This document shows, in pieces, positions 1 to 5,400 of a stretch of DNA of 8,916 bases. The notes under the pieces are model-generated. The model saw nothing but the letters and a program-made list of their open reading frames with translations. It was not told the origin of the DNA and ran no database searches. Positions within the stretch are counted from its first letter, which is position 1. Each line of letters begins with the position of its first letter. The DNA is from Spirochaetaceae bacterium (GTDB taxonomy: Bacteria; Spirochaetota; Spirochaetia; DSM-27196; SKKC01), in NCBI GenBank assembly GCA_003554375.1, contig PWGF01000245.1:1-8916 (forward strand), read 5' to 3'. The position numbers and the translations under genes are program-made.

Positions 1-2
1 AG

Positions 3-485
3 CGCGCGCCGGCCGTAAGCGATCCCGTACTTCTGGAGCGCATCGTCCGCGTAGAGGAGTCGCTCAGCCACCAGCGCGAACTGATGCAGCAAGGCTTCCA
101 GGCGATGGAGAATCGCTTCGCGGAGATGCGCGCCGACACGAACGCGCGCTTCGAACAGGTCGATAAGCGCTTCGAACAAGTCGACAAGCGCTTCGAGCAA
201 ATCGACAAGCGGTTCGAGCAAATCGACAAGCGGTTCGAGCAAGTCGACAAGCGCTTCGAAGAGATGCGCGCGGACATGAACACCCGGTTCGAGGAAGTAC
301 GGACCGACATGAACACCCGGTTCCAACAGGTCGACAAGCGCTTCGAGGATATGCGGGCCGACATGAATGGCCGTTTCGAAGAGATGCACAGCAGCATGGA
401 CGCGCGCTTTCGGACCACCAATCGGATGATCGTGGCGTTCTTCGCGCTGGTGACGATTGTTTCGGCGGTGGTTCAGGTATTGTGA
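3..485 (+). CDS. Coiled-coil repeat protein with C-terminal membrane anchor (5' end outside window)
   Basis: The reading frame is open from the left edge to TGA at 483-485. The first ATG (position 84) has no Shine-Dalgarno sequence, and the codons before it read as coherent helical protein (SDPVLLERIVRVEESL), so the true start probably lies upstream; if 84 were the start the protein would be 133 aa. The body is an almost uninterrupted charged coiled coil: five copies of a VDKRFEQ-type heptad, then 11-residue units of the type MRADMNTRFEE, with single heptads between them. The C-terminus is a hydrophobic segment of about 19 residues (MIVAFFALVTIVSAVVQVL) running to the last residue, so the protein is inferred to be tail-anchored with the coiled coil on one membrane face. 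The architecture recalls DUF1640/CCDC90-type coiled-coil membrane proteins, but I cannot assign the family. Function unknown. No partner gene is visible; the next gene is a tRNA on the other strand. Confidence 0.78.
   Translation, partial: RAPAVSDPVLLERIVRVEESLSHQRELMQQGFQAMENRFAEMRADTNARFEQVDKRFEQVDKRFEQIDKRFEQIDKRFEQVDKRFEEMRADMNTRFEEVRTDMNTRFQQVDKRFEDMRADMNGRFEEMHSSMDARFRTTNRMIVAFFALVTIVSAVVQVL
147..251 (+). repeat. Five tandem 21-bp repeats encoding heptads
   Basis: Five in-frame 21-bp units begin at 147, 168, 189, 210 and 231. Each encodes RFEQ(V/I)DK and they differ by only a few bases. A sixth, diverged unit begins at 252. The near identity at DNA level suggests recent expansion by slippage or unequal exchange. 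Copy number could vary between strains without breaking the reading frame or the heptad phase. Confidence 0.9.
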
Positions 486-500
486 GGTGAGCCGTGCGGC

Positions 501-530
501 CGGGGGATCAGGTAGTCGCCCCCGTTTCTT
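501..530 (+). terminator. Probable rho-independent terminator of the coiled-coil gene
   Basis: A 6-bp all-GC stem (CGGGGG at 501-506, CCCCCG at 519-524) with a 12-nt loop is followed by TTTCTT, starting 16 bases after the stop codon. The T tract is interrupted and the loop is large, so efficiency is uncertain. The rest of 486-622 holds nothing else I can support apart from a 10-bp palindrome at 545-554. Confidence 0.5.
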
Positions 531-622
531 CTCGTCTGCTTCCGGCAGTACTGCTCCGTTCAGCTATCGGTTACAACTTGCACCAGCAGAACTAGATCAT
601 TGTATTACGATCATCCAAAAAC

Positions 623-696
623 TACCCCGGCCAGGATTCGAACCTGGGACCTGCTGCTTAGGAGGCAGCCGCTCTATCCAACTGAGCTACCGGGGC
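623..696 (-). tRNA. tRNA-Arg (anticodon CCT)
   Basis: Read on the - strand, the gene folds as a full cloverleaf of 74 nt. The acceptor stem is GCCCCGG with CCGGGGT, the D arm has GCTC/GAGC, the anticodon stem is GCTGC/GCAGC around the loop CTCCTAA, and the T arm is CCAGG-TTCGAAT-CCTGG. Anticodon CCT decodes the AGG arginine codon, a rare one in GC-rich genes. The D loop carries the adenosine expected at position 20, an arginine identity base. The first acceptor pair is a G-U wobble and the discriminator base is A. CCA is not encoded (GTT follows), so the CCA end must be added after transcription. A run of five T lies right after the 3' end and may help termination. The nearest good promoter is at 831-859; glnA ends 193 bases upstream in the same direction. 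Confidence 0.97.
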
Positions 697-830
697 GGCA
701 CTGAGTCGATCTCGGAAGCGCTCCGACAGTGCGGAATTGCGCGTGCGGACAAGTCAAGGCGTGCCGTTGTTGCGGCGACTACCGCAGAGCCGGCATCGAA
801 GAGACGCCGTTCGCCGACCCATCTCCTTCG

Positions 831-859
831 AGTGTAGGGGCCGGAACGGACCGTGTCAA
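831..859 (-). promoter_or_regulatory. Sigma70-type promoter upstream of tRNA-Arg
   Basis: On the - strand a perfect TTGACA (859-854) is followed by a 17-base spacer and TACACT (836-831; 4 of 6 matches to TATAAT). Transcription would start near 824 and give a leader of about 128 nt before the tRNA 5' end. It lies between the glnA stop and the tRNA, so the tRNA need not depend on glnA read-through. The leader contains a hairpin at 763-794 (TGCGG/CCGCA core with outer GCCG/CGGC). A 5-bp GC stem at 870-882, just after glnA, has no T tract and is a poor terminator. Confidence 0.65.
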
Positions 860-889
860 TTGAGCTGAACGGCCGCCGGCCGGGCCCGC

Positions 890-2314
890 TCAGATATCCG
901 AGTAGAGCGCAAACTCGTACGGGTGCGGGCGCGTGTCGATCGGGAGGACCTCGTTCTGGAGCTTGTAGTTTATCCATGTCTCGATTACGTCCTCGGTGAA
1001 GACATCGCCCTTAAGGAGGAATTCGTGGTCGCGGCGCAGGTGTTCGAGCGCCTCGCGCAGGCTGCCCGGCGTCTTGGGGACCTTGGCCGCCTCCGCCGGC
1101 GGCAGGTCGTAGATGTTCTTGTCGAGCGGGTCGCCCGGATCGATCTTGTTCCGGATTCCGTCGATTGCCGCCATGAGCATCGCGCTGAAGGTGAGGTACG
1201 CGTTGCCGCTGGGGTCCGGGCAGCGGAACTCGAAACGCTTGGCTTTCTCGCTGGTGTGGTACATCGGGATGCGGATGCAGGCGCTGCGGTTCCGCGAGCT
1301 GTAGGCGAGGTTCACCGGCGCCTCAAAGCCGGGCACCAGCCGCTTGTAGCTGTTGGTGGTGGGATTGCTGAAGGCGAGCACGCTCGGCGCGTGCTTCAGG
1401 AGGCCGCCGATCGCATAGAGCGCCTCCTGAGAGAGTCCGGCGTAGCCGTCGCCATAGAAACGGTTCTTGCCGTCCTTCCAGAAGCTCATGTGAATATGCA
1501 TCCCGCTCCCGTTGTCGTTCCATATCGGCTTAGGCATAAAGGTGACCGTCTTGTTGTGACGGCGCGCCACGTTTTTCACCACGTACTTGTACTTGAGGAG
1601 GTCGTCCGCCATCTTGACGAGCGTACCGAAGCGCATGTCGAGCTCGCACTGGCCGCCGGTGGCCACCTCGTGGTGTTGCGTTTCCACCGGCACGCCGATC
1701 GAGTCGAGCACGAGCATCATCTCGCTCCGGATATCCTGGAGGCTGTCCGACGGCGGGACCGGAAACTGACCTTCCTTGTACCGTAGCTTGTAGCCGAGGT
1801 TCGGCTCTTCGGTGCGGCCGGAGTTCCACTGACCTTCCACCGAGTCCAGGAAATAGTAGCCGCTGTGCTCGTTCTGGGCGAAGCGGATATCGTCAAAGAC
1901 GAAGAACTCCGCCTCCGGACCGAAGTAGGCGGTGTCCCCGATGCCGGTCGATTTGAGATACTGCTCCGCCTTCCGGGCAACGCTCCGGGGGTCGCGCGTG
2001 TAGTCCTCTCCGGTGACCGGGTCGCAGATGTCACAGGTCATCACAAGCGTCTTGTGCCGGAAGAACGGGTCGATGAAGGCGCTGTGCGGGACGGGCCTGA
2101 CGATCATGTCTGACTCGTTAATCGCCTGCCAGCCGCGGATGCTCGAGCCGTCGAATCCCATTCCGCGCTCAAAGGTATCCTCGTCGAGGTCGTGCGCCGG
2201 GAACGAGAAGTGCTGCCAGATTCCGGGGAAGTCCATGAAGCGGAGGTCCACGATCTGTATCCGTTCTTCCTCGATGATGCCCAGCACGTCCTGTGCCGAG
2301 TGCGGCTCGGTCAT
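890..2314 (-). CDS. glnA: Glutamine synthetase, type I-beta
   Basis: The protein has 474 aa, the usual length for bacterial GS-I (about 468-474). It catalyses ATP-dependent formation of glutamine from glutamate and ammonia as a cytoplasmic dodecamer. Diagnostic motifs are in order: FDGSSIRGW (54-62) with NESDM; the metal ligands in GPEAEFF (132-138); HHEVATGGQCE (214-224); the ATP-region NDNGSGMHIHMS (266-277); NRSACIRIP (342-350); and EFRCPDPSGN (362-371). The I-beta-specific insert is present around residues 150-190. The adenylylation site KNIYDLPP is intact with Tyr402, so the enzyme should be a GlnE substrate. The start is set by a consensus AGGAGG Shine-Dalgarno sequence (2325-2320) five bases before ATG. 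glnE lies upstream in the same direction across 171 bases that hold a separate promoter, so glnA can be expressed independently. No truncation or frameshift seen. Confidence 0.98.
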   Translation of the reverse strand: MTEPHSAQDVLGIIEEERIQIVDLRFMDFPGIWQHFSFPAHDLDEDTFERGMGFDGSSIRGWQAINESDMIVRPVPHSAFIDPFFRHKTLVMTCDICDPVTGEDYTRDPRSVARKAEQYLKSTGIGDTAYFGPEAEFFVFDDIRFAQNEHSGYYFLDSVEGQWNSGRTEEPNLGYKLRYKEGQFPVPPSDSLQDIRSEMMLVLDSIGVPVETQHHEVATGGQCELDMRFGTLVKMADDLLKYKYVVKNVARRHNKTVTFMPKPIWNDNGSGMHIHMSFWKDGKNRFYGDGYAGLSQEALYAIGGLLKHAPSVLAFSNPTTNSYKRLVPGFEAPVNLAYSSRNRSACIRIPMYHTSEKAKRFEFRCPDPSGNAYLTFSAMLMAAIDGIRNKIDPGDPLDKNIYDLPPAEAAKVPKTPGSLREALEHLRRDHEFLLKGDVFTEDVIETWINYKLQNEVLPIDTRPHPYEFALYSDI

Positions 2315-2335
2315 TTTATCCTCCTATATAGTACG

Positions 2336-2409
2336 ACGGCTCCCGCGGCTCCCACGCCTCCCGGGATCGGGACTATGGCTGGGCTTGCGGCTTCTCGGAT
2401 CGCCGGGAG
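2336..2409 (-). promoter_or_regulatory. Structured glnA 5' leader with tandem GGGAGCC repeats
   Basis: On the glnA strand the leader holds an inverted repeat. CTCCCGG-C-GATC (2409-2398) pairs with GATC-CCGGGAG (2368-2358), giving 11 base pairs with one bulged base and a 29-nt loop. Its 3' arm overlaps the first of three tandem 9-base units, GGGAG(G/C)CGY, which on the + strand occupy 2336-2344, 2345-2353 and 2354-2362. The glnA Shine-Dalgarno sequence AGGAGG follows 10 bases later. The single CTCCC arm could pair with any of the three GGGAG copies or partly with the Shine-Dalgarno sequence, so alternative folds are possible. I do not recognise a known riboswitch class. Confidence 0.4.
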
Positions 2410-2430
2410 CTCCCCACTGAGGTGGGTTGG

Positions 2431-2459
2431 AATATAGCACAGCGGCCCCGGGGCGTGAA
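2431..2459 (-). promoter_or_regulatory. glnA promoter, sigma70 type
   Basis: On the - strand TTCACG (2459-2454; 4 of 6 matches) is separated by exactly 17 bases from TATATT (2436-2431; 5 of 6 matches). The start would be near 2424, giving a leader of about 110 nt. No -24/-12 sigma54 element was seen by eye, so the nitrogen control common for enterobacterial glnA is not evident here. The -35 sits in the loop of the inverted repeat at 2445-2466. Confidence 0.6.
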
Positions 2460-2466
2460 CCGGGGC
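2445..2466 (-). promoter_or_regulatory. Perfect GC-rich inverted repeat enclosing the glnA -35 box
   Basis: GCCCCGG and CCGGGGC form a perfect 7-bp inverted repeat around an 8-base centre that contains the glnA -35 hexamer. It lies 19 bases after the glnE stop codon. It may act as an RNA hairpin that stabilises or ends the glnE transcript, although no T tract follows, or as a repressor operator over the -35. The sequence alone cannot decide between these. Confidence 0.4.
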
Positions 2467-2485
2467 TGAGGGAGCCGTTCGGGCG

Positions 2486-5400
2486 TCACTCGGCTGCGTC
2501 GTCTTCTTCTAGGATAGCTCGGTATTCGTTCCGGGTCCGCCGCAGGACCTCGTCGAGCGTCGCGAAGAACGTGTCGGGATCGGCGCCGGGTCCCTGAACG
2601 CAGCGCGCGAGCTTTCGCCGCTCGGGCGGCTCGGACGGGAGGGCGTGCAGCCGGCGGTCGCCGTAGAGCTGGAGGAAGTGCTCGATCTTCCGGAGAAACA
2701 CGTAGTCGCACTCGAGCTGTGCTGCCTGCTCCTCGCTTAGGAGGGAAGCGCCCTTCAGTGCTTCGATTGCCGCCAGCGTGTTTCCGATCAACAGTCCGGG
2801 GTAGGTCGGTGCGTGGATCATCTGCAGCGCCTGGACGAGGAACTCGATATCGCGTATCCCGCCGATCCGGTTCTTGATGTCTTCGCGCTCCTCGGCGCCG
2901 TGGTGCTCGACGGCTTCGGAGCGGAGCATGCGGACCGTCCGGCGAACGATGGCCGGTTTTCGAGGGTGGCTGAGGGTCGGGCGCAACTCGGCGACGACCC
3001 GTTGTCCGATGAAGCGCGCGCCGGCAACCGGCGAGAGCTTGAGCAGTGCCTGCTGTTCCCAGAGCTGAGCGCTGCTGCGGTAGTAGCGAAGGAGGGCGTG
3101 CGTAGCAGGTACCATGGGCCCGGCCTCCCCGTGAGGGCGGAGGCGCAGATCGACCCGGTAGGCTTGTCCCTCTTCGGTGAAATCGGTGAGGTCCTGGATA
3201 AGCGAGCGGAACACGCGAACATAGAGCCGTTCCTCTTCGTCGGGGCGCGGCTGCGGTTGCTGCTCGTCCCTCGCAGGCGGATCCTTCCCGGCTACTCTTC
3301 CCGGCGAAAGATCGGCCGTCGAGGAAGCGGGAGCATCGGTGGCGGCCTCTCCGGTCGATCCGGTCGCGGGCGCCCCGCTCGTGGGGGCTCGACTCGCGGG
3401 CGCTTCCCCCGACGATTCGCTCTCCGTCGATTGGGATACGAGCGGGTCGTGGGCGGGATCGTAGACAGCCACGAGATCGATATCGGAGCTGTAGTTGAGC
3501 TCTCCCGCCCCGAGCTTGCCGAACGCCAGGACGCAGAATCGATCCGGGCTCGCCGGCACCGGCAGCCCCTGTGCCTCGACCTTACTCCATACGGCCCGGA
3601 GAGCCTCCTCGATTACTGCCCGTGCCAGGCTTGAGATCTCCCCGGTTACCTCGGAGAGCGAGGTCTGAAGGCAGATGTCGCGAGTCCCGATCCGCAGAAT
3701 ATGGCGCTTGCGGAAGCGCCGGATAGCGTTGAGCCGTTCCGGTCGCGTCGTACACTCTTCCAGCTCGGCGCGGAGCTGATTGGCGAGCTCGGTTTCGGAA
3801 TAGGAGCTGCGCACCGTCCGGGCCTCGGTGATCCAGTCGAAGAACTCGGGGTTTGCGATGAGCGTGTCGGCCAGAAACTGGCTCCCGTTTGCGATCGTGA
3901 AGAAGATGTCCAGGCGCTTCGGCTGATTTAGGAGTCGGCTCACGTGCTCGTCCGTGTCGCGAAGGCGGCCGAGAAACGCTTCCCAGTTATTGAGCGCCAT
4001 GTCCGGATCGGCTACCTGTGCCAGCCGATCCCACGCCAGAACAAGGAGCCGCGCAAGCCGAGTGCGGGGAATGCCGGTCCGCCGCATCGCTCGGATATTC
4101 TCAACCGCGCGCTCGGGACGCGAGAAACCGGCGCCGGCGAACGCCGCTCGGCTAGCTTCTTCGGAGAGGGAATCGGAGAGGACGAGATCGGCCACGCTCC
4201 CCGCGGCCTCCCCGGGGATCGCTTCCCGACCCAGATGGCGCTCCACGAACGAGCGAACGGCCGCGGTGTGCATCTCGAAGTCCAGCTTGAGCTTCTCCTG
4301 CGCCGCCAGATTCTCGTCATGTCGGTATCCGATCCTCCGGGCCAGGTGGCGAAACTCCAGGCTGTCGAAATCGGGGAGAAAGAGATCCTGCGCGTTGCCG
4401 CGGAGCATCCGCATCCCGTTGAGCAGGTCGCGCAGAAAACGGTAGGCGGAGATCATCGCTTCCGCCTCGGCGGTATCGATGGCCCCTTCCTTCGATAGTT
4501 CGCGAAGGGCTTCGTGGATACCGGGGCAGCGAAGCTCCGGCTTGGCGCGCCCGTAGGTTACCTGCAGGAGTTGAACGTTATACTCGAGATCTACCAGCCC
4601 CCCTGGGCTGAACTTGGCGTTGATCCGGCCTTCCGGCACCTTTTCGGCGATCTGGTGCTCGCGGAGCTTGCGGAGCTCGGCGATGTCGATACTCTCGCTG
4701 CGGTAGAGGATGTCGTCACGGATGCGTACCGCCCGCCGGCCGAGCTCCTCGTCTCCGGCGATCCAGCGAAGGCGCACGAGGGCGAGCCGCTCCGCCGCGT
4801 GTGCCGGGCCTTTCGGCCCGTAGTAGCTTACGAAGCTGTCAAGCTTGCACGCGAGCGGGCCGTCGGCGCCGTAAGGGCGTAGTCTGAGATCGATTCGGAA
4901 GATTCCCTCCCGCCGCGCACGGATCATACCGACCGCGGATCTGAACAGCCGCTCGAAGAATTCCCGGTTCCGTACCGGTTTCCGCCCGTCGCTCTCTCCA
5001 TCGTCGCTGTACATGAACAGGAGCTCGATGTCGCTGGCGTAGCCCAGCGCTTCTCCGCCCAGTTTTCCGAGGCCGAACGTCGCCCAGCTCGCTTCGACCC
5101 CTGCGGCGGTCCGCGGAACCCCGTGTGTCTCGACAATCCCGCCCCACGCGAGGCGAATTGCGGCGCGCACCACCGCCTCCGCAAGCGATGTCAGCCTTCG
5201 GCTCAAAAAGAAGAAATCGAGCTCGGGAACGAGAATGTGGTCGAGGTCGATAAGAAAGCTTTCCCGATCCTTGAAACGGTTGAGCTCTTCGACCGCCTCC
5301 TCGCGGTTCTGGCACTCTGCGAGCTTCTGGTCCAGCGCCGACTCGATCTCGTGCTCGTCGGTGCTGAGGAGCTCGTGCTGCTCTACCTTGCGGAGCATGG

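Noticed and set aside
147..272. Possible CRISPR array from the regular 21-bp repeats
   Set aside because: The units are directly adjacent with no unique spacers, in frame, and encode heptads of a coiled coil.
545..554. 10-bp palindrome GCAGTACTGC between the terminator and the tRNA
   Set aside because: It is short, has no promoter nearby, and could easily occur by chance.
729..757. Second promoter closer to the tRNA (TTGACT at 757-752)
   Set aside because: No acceptable -10 hexamer lies 16-18 bases downstream.
457..977. Frames of 126 codons (+, 457-837) and 96 codons (-, 687-977)
   Set aside because: One runs through the tRNA-Arg gene and the other overlaps the glnA end and the tRNA promoter. 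Neither has a ribosome site or protein-like composition.
923..1786. 287-codon + strand frame opposite glnA
   Set aside because: It is the shadow of a highly conserved glnA, with a valine/arginine/glutamate-heavy translation and no recognisable domain.
2336..2430. Known glutamine riboswitch or T-box in the glnA leader
   Set aside because: I could not find the conserved bases of either class; only generic stems and tandem repeats are visible.
2813..3634. 273-codon + strand frame opposite glnE
   Set aside because: It is antisense to the conserved C-terminal GlnE half, has no ribosome site, and its arginine/glycine-rich part mirrors the low-complexity insert.
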